Of a stretch of DNA of 64,000 bases, positions 25,843 to 38,321 are shown piece after piece. Position numbers and translations under genes: made by a program. Under the pieces are notes generated by a model. The model worked only from the letters and a program-made list of their open reading frames with translations, ran no database searches and had not been told where the DNA came from. This DNA is from Brachyhypopomus gauderio (taxonomy: Eukaryota > Chordata > Actinopteri > Gymnotiformes > Hypopomidae), in contig NC_135228.1 in NCBI RefSeq assembly GCF_052324685.1, forward strand, positions 11,446,215 to 11,510,214, written 5' to 3'. Numbering within the stretch: position 1 is the first letter of the stretch; every line of letters starts with the position of its first letter.

Positions 25843-28810
25843 TAATATACATAAGTATCATTTCTCATCAGAATTCTGCACATCTGCAGCTTGAGCTCAG
25901 AAGTCGGTGGAGCATGTGCATATAAACCACTCGTGCACCCCCCCCCCCCCCCCCCCCACCCAGTGCCTCATCCTCAACACCCCCCCCCCCCCCCCTAACA
26001 CCACGCTGGAACGCTCTGTATGAAGAGCTGGCATGGACCGCGTGATTTGGAAGCAGCTCTGATACCAGGCTTTCCTGAACACATCACTGAATTACCAGCA
26101 ACAGCTTATACGCCAGTGGTCATTACATTGCAAAAGGCAAATTAAGAGTCCTCCTAGGATCCTAGGATCCTTGGCTGGAGATCGAAAATTAGGATTATGT
26201 TGCATTAAGCCACAAACTCTATGCACAGGGAAGAAAGGCACAATATCACAGATTTTTTCAGTGTTGCTAGAAGGTACCCAAATGTTCTCCTAGGTCTCCC
26301 TTTGAACAACCATTTTCATTATGACAGAGAGGGAAGAGAAAAAGAGACTGCAGAGAGAACCGGACTCAAACTGAACCAATGAATGAACCAGAATCTGGAA
26401 TTCAGCCCCTGAAATAATGGTTCTTGAAATGCTTGCTATTAATAATGCCGTGCTAGTAGCTCTAAAAGCCTTTCATTTCAGGACAAATCACCTCCCAGTT
26501 GTGTTCAGTAAAAACACAAAAATGGCATCACAAGGTATTAGAGAAGCCCAGCTTAACTTTTGAAACTGATATTACTATTGGCTGACCTGTAATCAGTGTT
26601 AGCTATAGCCTAATAACATGCATGGTTCACCGTCATAGAAATGTCGATGTACCAGTACTTTTACCTTGCTTTTCTTGTTCCAGTGGCATTAAATGAATGG
26701 AGAGGAGAAGTTGTTGATAAGAGCTGCATGCAGAACACTTTAATGCAAATATATTGGAGAAAAATGACTATCCCTCATGAAACATTCATGAACCGACTTG
26801 GAAACAAGTAGAAGCTAGGCTAAAGTCGGCTTGGCTGTCAAACTTGGCCTAGATTTCATGCCTTTCAGTGCTCTCCGTGGGAGGTACCATCTGTACTTGG
26901 AAATGACAGTTCCCAATCCAGTCAGCAAATGCTTTCATGTGCTGATCGAGCTCCCCGGATGAGCCGCGGTCGCATTCCGGAACATTCTCCAGAAGCCGGC
27001 GGAGCACGTTTAACCAGAGGGTAAGTGCATTACGCGCCCGCCACCCTGTCACCGATCAAAGTAATTCCACCTCCTCGCTCGCCGTGCGGTCACAAACCCC
27101 GACGCGGCCTTCTAAATGTGGCCGAGTGGCCCCGAGTGCCAGATTACAAGGACGGCTGCCAGCGCAACGCGGCAACCTCGAAATGACACCTGCACTTTGA
27201 CTCGAGGCCGAGCTCACTCGCTTTCCATGTCATCACTGCGGCGGGACCTTCGTTAAACGGAGGCCCTTCAAACAGTCCACTCATCTGTGAGGGATATGCA
27301 AACAAACGAACAGGCCAGTTGCTTACTGCCAGTTTCATGCTGGCAGCATTGATCTGACGACCAGTAGAATTGCAAGCTGGATGATTCTAGAATGTTCATG
27401 TGGTGCAGTAATCCTGTCCAGCTTACACCATGGCAACAGTCCCTGGCAACTTCACGTTGACAGTAGTCCTCAGTCAACCTGGCAACTGCTACAGCTTGCG
27501 ATTTGTCTCAGTTTAATGTGACACCACGCTGATGGCCTTACAAGTCTAAGAAAGACTGTATATCATCCCTTACCTAATTCATGAGCTCTCGGAAAGAAAG
27601 GAGCAGATTTATTTGGCACTGTGACCTGTTTGAACACTTCCAAACATATACTCATCTAAATCTGAAACAATGCTTGTTTATTCAAAAATCATTTTCATTG
27701 TACCACAAGAAATTATACAGGCATTCTATAAAACTATTAGCTAATTAAATAGGGTGCACTAATTTGAAACACATCAGCGTTCTTTATTTGTATGTAGTGT
27801 CCATTCCTGCAAAGATTAAAACGTTTCAGCACCACTTGTCTAATGTATCCGCACCTAGTAACTGCACCCCAGCTCTTAGGAAGCCTTGAATGATTCAAGT
27901 TAAGGAAAGGAAATGAAAGATAAATAAAAGTAACCCATTTCCATCACCATGTGTCAGAAAGAAGCACAGCAGCTGTGATTTACCTTTGCCTCACGACACC
28001 ACCATGCAGTAGCTCATCCTTTTCCAGGTTATCGATGGCCATCTTACAAGCCAGGTTGGATTTTCTCCATGCCGTTTGGTTACTGTCAACAGAGGCGTGG
28101 AAATAACGTGTGTAACATTATCCTGGTCACTAAAATCTGCTGTGCAGGATGAAAACATCTTACCTTAAAAACATCTTACCCGTCTTACCTTAACATCTGT
28201 TTACGATGCCCTTCTGTTTCAGTCAAAATGGCATTCTTGTCGGTCTCTCTATCTTGCTCTTTGGCCATCTGCTCCATATCCTAATACAAAAAAATGTTTT
28301 GATCAGTCTGTCTCTCATTATTATAAAGGGAAACTTTGATGAACCAGATCAGCTAGTTATAAGAAGTCAAACCCCATCTTTAAACCGCGGGTATACAACA
28401 GCCTCCAACCTCAGCTCAACCTCAGCTGCCCACGTCTCACGTTAGTAACGCAGCCTTAGACAACTCGCTAAATATCAACTTCATGCGGATCCCTGAACAT
28501 AATCTCACCTGAATTCGCCGTCTTAACAGATTAAATCTTTCCTTCACAGCAGCATTGAGTTCCGCCAACACGCTCTGCGGTCCCGCACATTCTCGTATAT
28601 CCTGGCGTGAAAAACACAGCATTACAAAACTGTCTAACACCACATAGACGTGACACCTAGCAAACACAGCCACCTAACAATATCTACTAATGCTGAAGGG
28701 AAATCAACAAATGAAGTACAACCGACCTGAATGAGAGCTTTAATTTCTAAATCATATTTGATCATCTCTTGCCCGCATATTCGGACGTGGACGTCGGAAG
28801 ACGACGCCAT
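24997..28810 (-). CDS. bnip1: Vesicle transport protein SEC20 / BNIP1
   Basis: Six exons on the minus strand: 28727-28810, 28509-28601, 28189-28280, 27984-28082, 25471-25589 and 24997-25193. All junctions are GT-AG with matching phases. The product is 227 aa (human 228). The order is an N-terminal Sec20 helical region (VHVRICGQEMIKYDLEIKAL), a BH3-like segment (residues 110-124), a SNARE motif across exons 5-6 (VTKESLVQTSS, LMGISRMMAQQ, SNEEFKSM, HLGRKLILKFGRRELTDK) and a C-terminal membrane anchor at about 202-219 followed by KKRLFPFI. BNIP1 is the ER t-SNARE that works with syntaxin 18, USE1 and SEC22B in Golgi-to-ER retrograde fusion, and it was also isolated as a BCL2/E1B-19K interactor. 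The BH3-like motif reads ELLHGGVVRQR where human has ELLQGGDLLRQR. One residue is lost and with it the Gly-Asp pair, which explains the 227 versus 228 length. The start lies in AAGATGGCG, a YY1-like context. Confidence 0.97.
25699..25724. repeat. (CAT)n microsatellite in bnip1 intron 4
   Basis: About nine CAT units. A TA/CA repeat follows at 25806-25842. Confidence 0.85.
25938..25995. repeat. Paired poly(C) runs in bnip1 intron 4
   Basis: Two C homopolymers (25938-25957 and 25980-25995) are separated by about 22 bp. On the bnip1 transcript strand they are G-runs and could form a G-quadruplex. Confidence 0.8.
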
Positions 28811-29270
28811 CTTTGTTGTGGTACGGAAAGCAAACGGGTCCAAATTATGTTGCCCGTCGCACGAACTGCTGCCCGGTCGAGATTAAAATTCACCGTTTAA
28901 ACGGCACGTATTGTTTTAAAATGTTTCGCCATCGTAAAGAAACGTATATACCGCGGATTTCTAATTTCGGAAAGGAGTCCTAATACTAGATTAATCTACA
29001 GATCTGTTCATCATCCTGACCTCAACTAAATCCCATTTTTTTTTTTTTTTGTTTTTACAGATTTCTACAAATTACTGGAAACGCATGAAGATGCATGGTG
29101 TCTTTTAAAATATGTATCCACGAACTAAACAGGCCTTACATTACTGGCATTCTTTTCAGGCGTTTTTTAGCAGTGGCACTCAGTGAACTGCTTGGAGTAA
29201 ACAGCCGACAACACAATAGTCCCTTTGAGACAACATTGTGAATGTGACCCAAGTTCATACGGATCGATAA
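28811..29270. promoter_or_regulatory. bnip1: bnip1 upstream region and boundary with crebrf 3' end
   Basis: The 150 bp beyond the bnip1 ATG are moderately GC/CpG-rich and without a TATA box, as in housekeeping promoters. Beyond 28960 the DNA is AT-rich. A minus-strand AATAAA (TTTATT at about 29275) could serve a distal crebrf transcript. Nothing else is recognised. Confidence 0.35.
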
Positions 29271-30604
29271 AGTTTTATTAGTCAGGCTAGCCTGTAGGTG
29301 AAGCTTTGCTGTGTCATGCTGACGACGAACTTCCCGACTGAGGCCAACTCTCCCAAAGCAGAGACGAGGAGTCCGTGCGCACCAGGAGAGGAGGGAGGAT
29401 GGAGGGAGGACAGGAAGAAAGAACCAGGACATCACGAGTCTGTCTAGTTTTTTTTATACGCAGAAGGTACATCTTTTTCCCAGCATTTCTAAAGCTTGTA
29501 CATTCCTTTAAAGGCTCAATTGCCAACCTTGGTGTAAACCACTGCAATTAAGGTAGTAATTTCAAGAAGACCACAGAGACAGAATGCTGTTTCTAATGTT
29601 TATTTCTGATATTAAAATCAATAATAGAATTAGACTATCATGGTTACAAGCAAAAACTGTGGTACCAACTCCGGGCTGATACGATGCAGTGACGTAAGTA
29701 AGGATAATACAAAATGAGAAAGGAGAGGCACAACAGCACAGGTGGACACATGATCAGAAATCAATCACGACTGATTTAAGCCTACTTCACATCTATACTA
29801 ACAAGGCTCAATTAACCAAGCTGTTTTCCAACTACTTGTGCCTCTAATAAGAACAAAACAAACAAACGAAATAAAAGAGAAAGCCAAAAGTATAAACCCA
29901 GCACAACATTGAAACATAAATAGATCAACTGCCAAGATATTGTATTTGAACAGGCATATATGTGAACTACAAGTACAGACATAGCTAATAGGATCAAGTA
30001 ACTGTTAGTTTCAGTAGGATACACTGCAGGAGTTTGCTTAAGAATATCACCAAGAGATCTATGACAGAGCACTTAGCAATGAAATACAGCCTTCCTACTG
30101 TGACAAAAAGAGAGATTTTACACCTGGGGAGTACACACACACTACTAGCTACTTAAAAGATCCCATGCTAAATTATCTAGTAGAATACCATACAACATCA
30201 GAAGCATTACATCAAGGTCATGAATTGTGTAATTATTATTTTTTCAAATGGGTGAGAATCCTTTCAGTCATCCTAAAATTGAACGTTGTATGGATTTTCA
30301 AAACAAACACACACCTATACGGATCTTGTCAACTTCTGGTAAACACACCCAAAGTTGAAGGTCAATTATTAGCTCTATCTCAATGAAAATTTGGCAAAGT
30401 TTGGAAGGAGATGTAAATCATTGCAGCGTGATGGTGTGTCTGTGTGTGTGGTGCTCAGGAAGAAAGGAGCTGTTAGCATTTTTCGGCAACATCGTGTTGT
30501 GTGTAGTCATCTGAACGTGTCCAGTGCACATCAGTGCAAAGCTGAGAGATCTGGGCCCAACAGTGCAGGTGACCCTACTAGCTCTCCATGTCCTCCTCAA
30601 AGTA

Positions 30605-30628
30605 AACAAACAAACAAACAAACAAACA
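30605..30628. repeat. (CAAA)n short tandem repeat
   Basis: About six CAAA units within the presumed crebrf 3'UTR. Confidence 0.8.
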
Positions 30629-33089
30629 GCTATCACCGCTACATTTACACACCCCTTTACCACCCGACCACGGGTTAGTCCATGTCTGACATGGTCGCCC
30701 TTCGAGCGAGGGCGAGGCCTTGGCACGGGTGTCACAGTGGCACTAGCCGATGTCACGGTAACCACCGTCCAGCACAGTTCCTCACAAGATGGGGGGGGGG
30801 GGGGGAGGGGTTGGAGTAAGGAAAGTCCACGAGCCTGACGACTGACACCAAGTCACAGCTCTCATGCCACTGAGGGTGTTCAAGTACGTAATTCAAAATG
30901 TCAGCACCATGGGTGGAGAGACGGGACTCCTACCCAACGTCCAAGTTTTGATTTGAACTCACCAAAAAAAATGAAAGAGCTTCCGCCACCCACCCTCCCC
31001 CACCCCAGCAGGCCGAGGGAGCCGCAGCGGTAGCAAAGCTAACGGGACTCGTGCCTTTTCGGACGGAGGTCGTTGGACACGAGAGGGGAGGCGTGCTGCC
31101 CCCTCCAGCCCAGCAAACGCGAAACCATGGGCGGGCCATTGGTGGCCTGCCCGGAAGCACGGGGCAGCCGGTTCTCCTCCTCTTCCCGTCTTGGGATAGA
31201 TCCGGGTCAAACAATGCGCACCTTTTTCTTGTGTCGTTTGTGTAATTCTTTCTTTCTTTTTTTTTTTTTGGAAAACTAGGGATTGTGTTCGTTGGAGAAC
31301 AACTGCTGAAGGCCATCTTTTTGTTGGTAAATGAATGACACTGCTCCAAGAAAAAAAAGTCATTACCCAGCAATCTGAGGAACAGCAGAACCAGAAGAAT
31401 CAACAGGCACAGTAATCTTGAATAGTGGTGAGGGGACACAATGCTTGCAAGGTTTGACATTGCTTGTGCAGAAACTGATCTACCAGCTCTTTCGAGGACT
31501 TCTGTGGATGTCCCAAATCTGCCACTACAGGTCTGCTAAATGTATTTCTGCAAAGGCTTGCTCTTGTATCTGATTATTAAGATAATTAATAATGCATTTG
31601 TACTAGAAATCAGTTGGTGAGTTTAGGAAAGAAAATAAACTTACAGGAAATGTTATGGCAAGTAAAAGATGAAGACTATAGTACAAAGGCAGGAAACAAT
31701 TCAAACTTGTGTACGAATCTACTGATTTGAGCATAAATACAAAAAAAGGAAATTGAAGAAATGAAACATACGTGTATATCCACAACATTAACATTTCTCA
31801 AATGAGTCTACATCATGACTTAAGCACTCTTTGGATAGTCTCTCAACCAAAATGTTCCACAAGTGTACAAACTTAGTTTAACATATTCAACTTACTCCAC
31901 TGAAGGAAGACTACATTCATCTCCACATGAAAAAAGCAGCAACAGTTCTCATCTGCAGAAAGCTCACTGCTCTATACAGTCCCGAAAACAAATAAAGAAA
32001 CAAAAAATATTGACGTTTTTAGTTCTTGGCATATTGGGCATCATTTTTTTTTCCTCCATAAAAAATGTCAACAAATCAAGTTTGGGTTTTTCATCTGTTT
32101 GAATAAGGCACCCGATTTTGCAGGCATCATTTCAAAAAATAATGTTGGTTATTTTTTTATTTTTTATTTTTTTTGAAAAACCGAGTGCAACACGGGTCTT
32201 TTTCGGCTTGTAGCTAGTATTTGCAATCGTACAAAGAACATGAGCACTGCGGAGTTTTATCTACATAAAAGAATATGCGACACACTCCACTCCCCCCCAC
32301 CCCCCTTGTGCTCATTACTTAAGATAAATGAATCAAATCCATATGTAGATTTTATGCAAATAAATGTTGCCACAGGCCCTCTAAATGGTTAATTATTCTC
32401 TATCGTGAACATATATCAAGTAAGTTGGGTCAGCATGCACTAAAGTCATGCCTCATTAATATTCATACTTCCTCATAGTGCTCCATCAATATATTCAAAT
32501 ATTATGACCGGAGAGGTACATCATAAAGCCTTCCTAACAGGACATTTACAAGCAAAAATAAGCTTGAGTAATGCGTTAGTTCATGCGTCTACAAAACTCT
32601 GAAGCATGACGGTCTTATCTGATACTCCTGTACCTACTGTTGAGAAACACTCTGAAAGATACTACAGAATAACAGAAAGCACAGGGAATAGCAAGCGCTT
32701 AGCACAGGATCATACATGACCGCTCCAGGCCAAATAAACAACATCATCAAAAACAAACAAAAAAACAAACAAAATCTAGAGCATTCAATCAATTATTTAG
32801 CAACAGTAAGACAGGCCACCCTTCATTAAATGCTCATCAAATGATCTGAAGTCATGTTAACGCTCTTTAATAGCAAGTTATGGCCACCTCAAAAGAACAA
32901 CATTTTTTCACTTTAGCCTCAACATTAGCCATTTAGTCAGATAAAATGTCTTGGTAAAAAATAAGCACAAGCCTCTTTATTGGGAAATCTTAAAACTAAA
33001 GCAACATCCCATCTTACTACAAAGAGCAAGACCAGCATAGTGCACCATTGAGCAATGTTTCTTACATACACAACACACATATTTACAAT

Positions 33090-33117
33090 ATAATAATAAT
33101 AATAATAATAATAATAA
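33090..33117. repeat. (AAT)n microsatellite
   Basis: About nine AAT units in the presumed crebrf 3'UTR. Confidence 0.85.
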
Positions 33118-34558
33118 GCATGTCAAAATTATGCAAATGAAAAGGAAACACATCAACATACTTATGTCTCTCCGTGAATGTGTACTGTAGCCATTTTGGA
33201 AACGTTTGGAAGAAAACATTTCAGTAACTGTCCATTGGGCTGCAATGGTGGTAAGTGAACTCACCATTCATTGCACAAATACAGTGGCAAACGCTTATTC
33301 TCTCAATAAACAATGATCACATTTTAGCTTGTAGCTTAAGGAGTGGGCACACGAGTCCAATACAGCCAGGAATGATTACTGGTTTTACAATATTAGAACA
33401 TGGCCAAGCAGCTTCAACTCCAACATTCATTCCATGTTTAATATAGTGCAGAGCATCAAAGAGAAGCAGGATTTGGACTTAATAGCTAGCTTACTCTTTT
33501 AAGAATGCAATTTGGAAATACGTTATTGTTTGAATAATGTTCGATAATGAGTAATAGCCAGAATAATATGCAAAAAATATCAAATGAACCAAAAAAATAA
33601 TAAAAAGACCTGTTGGTTGGTTCAAAAAGAGAAAGTAATATTATTTCCTTTTTACAAAAAGCAAGAAATGTTGGAGTAGGAAGCAAGTAAAACTCAAATA
33701 CATGCTAACGTAAATGTTGTGCTGTGTACTAGAAATAGCTTTAGATAAGCGTCAAAGCTTCTGTTTTCAGTGGCAGAAATAATGTCCCCCTAAACTGGAA
33801 AACCAGTCTCATTGTTGCAGTTTCATATTAATTCATGCCATTCTGATCTGCAGCAGAGGCCATTAAATCAACTCCTTGATGTTCAACTGAACCATGCATC
33901 AGCGTGCGTGACGCCATAGTTCAGGGCTGTGTTGCATTTGAACTTAAAACGGTGGGAAGAAAGAAAACTACTGGCTTTAAAAGATCGACCGTTTCCTTAA
34001 CTGTTTGAATGCCACAGAGTCCCCCGATTAAAAACTCCAAAGCTCACAACCACAATGTTGAATGTGAGAACCTGATACGACAACGCAAAAATCAATGACA
34101 GATTCTCCCTGTACAGCAGGCCACCGACAGATAAACAATGCACGCATACGCCAAAAAAAAAACAAAAACAAACAAAATAATCAAAAAACCCTGCTCATTG
34201 TCACTTGCCAAGTGTTTTTTGTTGTTGTTGATTTATTTCTTGTTTGTTTCGTTTAACAGACTGGCTGTAATGACTTTGAGCCAACGCCACACTAAGAAGC
34301 TTAAGTTGAAGGTGGCACGAGAAAGGCCGGGATACGTTACTACGGCAACAGGGCTCGCCGTCTTTCGAGAAAGGATGGGTGTCTGGAAAGGCAAAAAGAA
34401 TGTAGTCCGATTAGTTCCCTACGGCAAACGGCTTTGCCTTACAGTACAGTGATATAATTTTTTTTTCTTTTCTTTTTTTTTTTTTTCTTTTGAGCCACTA
34501 ACAAGGAGTCAACGCTTCCTTGAACACCTCAGTTTCCCTGTTAGGAATAATTACAAAT

Positions 34559-34567
<9 letters not shown>

Positions 34568-34593
<26 letters not shown>
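34568..34593. repeat. Poly(A) run on the plus strand
   Basis: About 26 A, or U on the crebrf transcript. A second A-rich stretch follows at 34660-34700. Confidence 0.8.
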
Positions 34594-34794
34594 CAATGAT
34601 AATTTTCGCCTCTGGCAATGTCCAGAGAGAACATGTCAACACTGTACATCGACCTGAAGGAAGAAAAAAAACAAAACAAAAAAAAAAAACAACAAAAAAC
34701 AGAATTTGTACTTTTCCATAGGAAATGTCCACTGAAGGCAAATGAAGTTTTACGGCGGCGTCTGCCGTTGTCACACAGGGGACTCAAAAGTTCG

Positions 34795-35043
34795 CCTGCC
34801 TGCTCCACCCTCAGTGCCGGCCTGCCTGCTCCACCCTCAGTGCCGGCCTGCCTGCTCCACCCTCAGTGCCGGCCTGCCTGCTCCACCCTCAGTGCCGGCC
34901 TGCCTGCTCCACCCTCAGTGCCGGCCTGCCTGCTCCACCCTCAGTGCCGGCCTGCCTGCTCCACCCTCAGTGCCGGCCTGCCTGCTCCACCCTCAGTGCC
35001 GGCCTGTCTGCTCCACCCTCAGTGCCGGCCTGTCTGCTCCACG
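34795..35043. repeat. 26-bp minisatellite
   Basis: Nine complete 26-bp units begin at 34795, 34821, 34847, 34873, 34899, 34925, 34951, 34977 and 35003, and a partial tenth begins at 35029. The unit starts CCTGCCTGCTCCACCCTCAG and ends TGCCGG. The first eight copies look identical. The last two share a C-to-T change (CCTGTCTG). The array is GC-rich inside AT-rich flanks and lies in the presumed crebrf 3'UTR. Because 26 is not a multiple of 3, each frame reads the same cyclic 26-residue peptide. It is not taken to be coding. Confidence 0.97.
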
Positions 35044-35149
35044 CCATTCAAGTCAAGTTCTAGCTGCAGCATTCCAACCAGGCCAGTGTAGCAGCAAATG
35101 GAAGGGGAAAAAATGCCTTTTTTTCTAAACAAAGTGCTTTCATTTTTTT

Positions 35150-35171
35150 ACATGTAATATATTACATGTAC
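35150..35171. repeat. Short perfect palindrome
   Basis: A 22-bp perfect palindrome has half-site TACATGTAATA. It lies in the presumed crebrf 3'UTR and could form a small stem in the RNA. Confidence 0.6.
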
Positions 35172-36489
35172 ATTATATAACATTTAGAAGATAAGAAGAT
35201 AACTCTCATTTCTATGTACAAAGAGAACACTGAAATTACAACAGCCTCTAACATGGACGGTATATAGATAATCTACTATGCTATGACAAAATAAAAGAAG
35301 GAAATAGATAACAATAGCTGTGGTATACAAAATTTTTTAAGCTTAAATATAGTCGGGGTTCAGAGGAAAAATATTCTCCCTTCTTTGATTCATTCAAAAA
35401 TAAGAACTGTACAAATTTCTCCACAAACTTCAGAAAAAAAGAAAAGAGACTCTTCGATAAGCCTTTTCATAGACGACAAAGAATTCTGCATGAAGAACTG
35501 CAGTAGCTTTTCGAACTTAACAGTGGGACAGTGCAACAGCTAGCTATCAAATCTCTCTGTCTCTCTCACTCTGTCTCGCTGACGCATTCATGCCTACAAC
35601 CTCAGTGCTCCTTTAAGTGAACAACCGAGCAACTCTCTTCAGGTTTAACATGGGACCACTGTCCGTGACGGAGGCCGTCCGATCTTTAAGCGAGCTTTCG
35701 GTTCCCCGGGTGGGGGGGGAATAAGGGGAATAAGCATTTTCCAAAAACGTTTTAGACTGTACATAGCTGACAACAAAGAGAAAACAAGGTAACCACTACA
35801 AAAATAGAGCAATTCATATTCTCTTTTGTTATTTCCAGGACGTTTGCTGAATATAAAGAGACAGTAATGAGTCATGCTAATTTAAAAGGTGACTTTTTTT
35901 TTTTTAAGTTTTTTTTTAGTAATGGATATTCAACTGTTCAAATGCATGAATTAATGACTATACATATTATCTATGCAGGATAAAGTACTTAATGTATAAT
36001 GGTTGTATGCGTGCTTTCCTCTACAACTTCCTACTAAAAGTAATATTAGCAAAGGTTTTGGTTCTGTGATGTCACACGTATGCAAACAGAAGGGTCTCTG
36101 GCTCTAGAAGTCCTTTCTTAAAGCATCGACGACAGTACGATGGCGGGAAACCGAAATCCTGGAAGTGACTAGGTACGAAAATTTCCAAAACAACACGTCT
36201 ACGTGAGAACCGAAGAACAGTACGAGAGCTGGAAGAGGATGCGGACGAACGCCTCTTTCTGTAGATAATTGGACCCAAGCGAATTTCACAGTTGACTGAA
36301 AATTCCCTGACCCCACCACTTTTCCTACATTCAATACGGTGTCAGGTTAGCTGTGCAAAAACCTTACTTAAACTGGCTAGTTGCCATTTTACGTTGCATG
36401 TGTCTTTGGTACAAAAACAAAAACAATCAGAATATAGTGTGCAAATATTGTTTTCATATTTAATATATGAATAGTTGTCTTAAAACACC

Positions 36490-36490
36490 C

Positions 36491-36531
<41 letters not shown>
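36490..36531. repeat. (CT)n(CA)n compound microsatellite
   Basis: About ten CT units pass directly into about eleven CA units. Confidence 0.9.
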
Positions 36532-37093
36532 GTACATATCCATTCCCACCTAAACAAAGTACCAAAAGAGGAAAAACTGAACTAAACCAAGAAAATTAAA
36601 GAAAAAAATAATCAAAATTTAAGCATTTATCAGAACCATCTCATGATACATAGCACAGACTCTGTGGCATATATCTGAATTTACCAGGCTCCTATATACA
36701 TTCAGAGTATCTCTGTCGAGCTGAAATACACAACAAGCACGCCGGCCTGCCCTGCCTCACTGGCCACTATCTATTCCAAAATGGTCCGTATACTTCCAGA
36801 GCCAAGCCCGTTAGCCCCGCCCCCCCACATCTACAAGGCACAATGAATCTTACTTTTATTTAAGTACAAATATGATCGAGACCCAGTCTGGGAAACAACT
36901 TTTGAGCCCCTTCAGTGCGACGTCACGAGAAGAAATACAAAATAAAAGTGTCAGGGGTGACTTGACATGAGGGTACTTGAACCAAAAGTTAAAGTGTACA
37001 AGAATCACCCATACAGAAATAATGGTTATTCTCCTTTAGAGAACCGGTTTGGAACCAACCATCTCTTTCTTTCTCCCTCTCTCACTTTAACAC

Positions 37094-37100
<7 letters not shown>

Positions 37101-37132
<32 letters not shown>
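37101..37132. repeat. (CA)n microsatellite
   Basis: About 16 CA units just after a run of CACACATACATA. Confidence 0.9.
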
Positions 37133-37138
<6 letters not shown>

Positions 37139-37384
37139 TGCTTTATCTCTGCCCTGAGACAACCCCAAGACACAGGAACAGAACATCCATGCCCAGACTC
37201 CTCATCCAGCGGTTATGCTGCGTCTCTGTCCTACATTTTGCCATAAAGATACAAGATACACATTCCGCCCACTTTTGTACACACATGGACTTTTCCGCAG
37301 TTGGCATTATATAGGTGGATCTCGCTTAATCCTGCAAATGCCGCAATACTAGAACATGAAAGCAGAGTTTAAGTGTGTGCGTGG

Positions 37385-37428
37385 GTGTGTGTGTGTGTGT
37401 GTGTGTTGGGGGGGGGGGGGGGGGGGGG
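37385..37428. repeat. (GT)n followed by poly(G)
   Basis: GT units at 37385-37407 run into about 21 G (37408-37428). On the crebrf strand this is C-run then CA. Confidence 0.9.
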
Positions 37429-38075
37429 TTCTGTTATTTTTGTGTTGGTGAGTTTCAAAGTTTAACTTGACCGGAGAAGGAAGCGGAGGCGAAAGATGCC
37501 ATGCGTTGCTGGGGGAGTCCGGAGGGAGATCTGCTTTGGGACTCCGGCAAAGGACATTTGACAGATTTAGCTGGACACAAAAAGAAAAATGGCTACAGCA
37601 GGAACTGGGTGCTTTTTCCCCCTCTTCAAAGCAAAAAAACAAAACAAAAAAAAACAAAACAAAAAAATAATAAATCAAAGAAAAACCCCAAAACAATTCA
37701 GGAGGTATCTCGTAGATTGGCTTTTGAATTCGCAAAATGGCGGCCTGTAGATGGAGGTTTGCACCAGCCACATGCACACATGGTAAGGAAACCCACTAAT
37801 GAGTGCAGAGGATAACTACTAGTTTTGTTTCCACGGGAGTGGGGTGGGGGGTGGGGCATGCGTAAGGTGAATATATACATACGTATGCGGGTGGGAGGGG
37901 TTTGGGGGGGGCATGTATGCATGTATTCACGTTAGGCATGATGACGTGCCTCCAGGGCGGGACGGGCATGCAGAGTGCCGGGCCGCTACAGTGTGGGACA
38001 AGGGTGGCGCGCCTGGACGTGGGCGTGGTCTGAAGGCCCGCCCCCCCGGGGGGAGGGGCACGTCACTGGGCGCCT

Positions 38076-38248
38076 CTACACTTTGGACGTGGGCACGCGT
38101 AGCCCCACCAGGCCTCCTGTAGGATCCCCTTTGCCAGTGTTCTCCAGGATCTGGTTCACAAAGTCTGACGTCTGGCCGGCCACTGGTGACTGCACTGCAT
38201 GCGATGGGAGGGGCGGGGCGGGGTTGGGGGGGAGGGGGAGGAGAGAGG

Positions 38249-38321
<73 letters not shown>

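Larger units (their letters stand above)
29590..38075 (-). other. crebrf: Probable long crebrf 3'UTR (alternative ends)
   Basis: After the crebrf stop at 38076 there is no gene-like exon for about 8.5 kb on the minus strand. Minus-strand AATAAA signals occur at 36855-36860 (proximal, about 1.2 kb UTR) and at 29599-29604 (distal, about 8.5 kb). The human gene also has a long 3'UTR. The block is AT-rich with many microsatellites and the 26-bp minisatellite. No transcript data support the exact end, so part of it may be intergenic. Confidence 0.45.

Noticed and set aside
25938-25995. CRISPR-like spaced C-runs
   Set aside because: Only two homopolymers in a vertebrate intron. No repeat-spacer array exists anywhere in the window.
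30930-31460. 176-codon minus-strand frame
   Set aside because: Lies in the presumed crebrf 3'UTR, has low-complexity Lys/Ser/Pro stretches and no recognised domain or splice support.
34618-35128. Three overlapping plus-strand frames of up to 157 codons with repeated Pro/Cys/Leu peptides
   Set aside because: They are readings of the 26-bp minisatellite. Each frame gives the same cyclic peptide, and there is no promoter, splice or family support.
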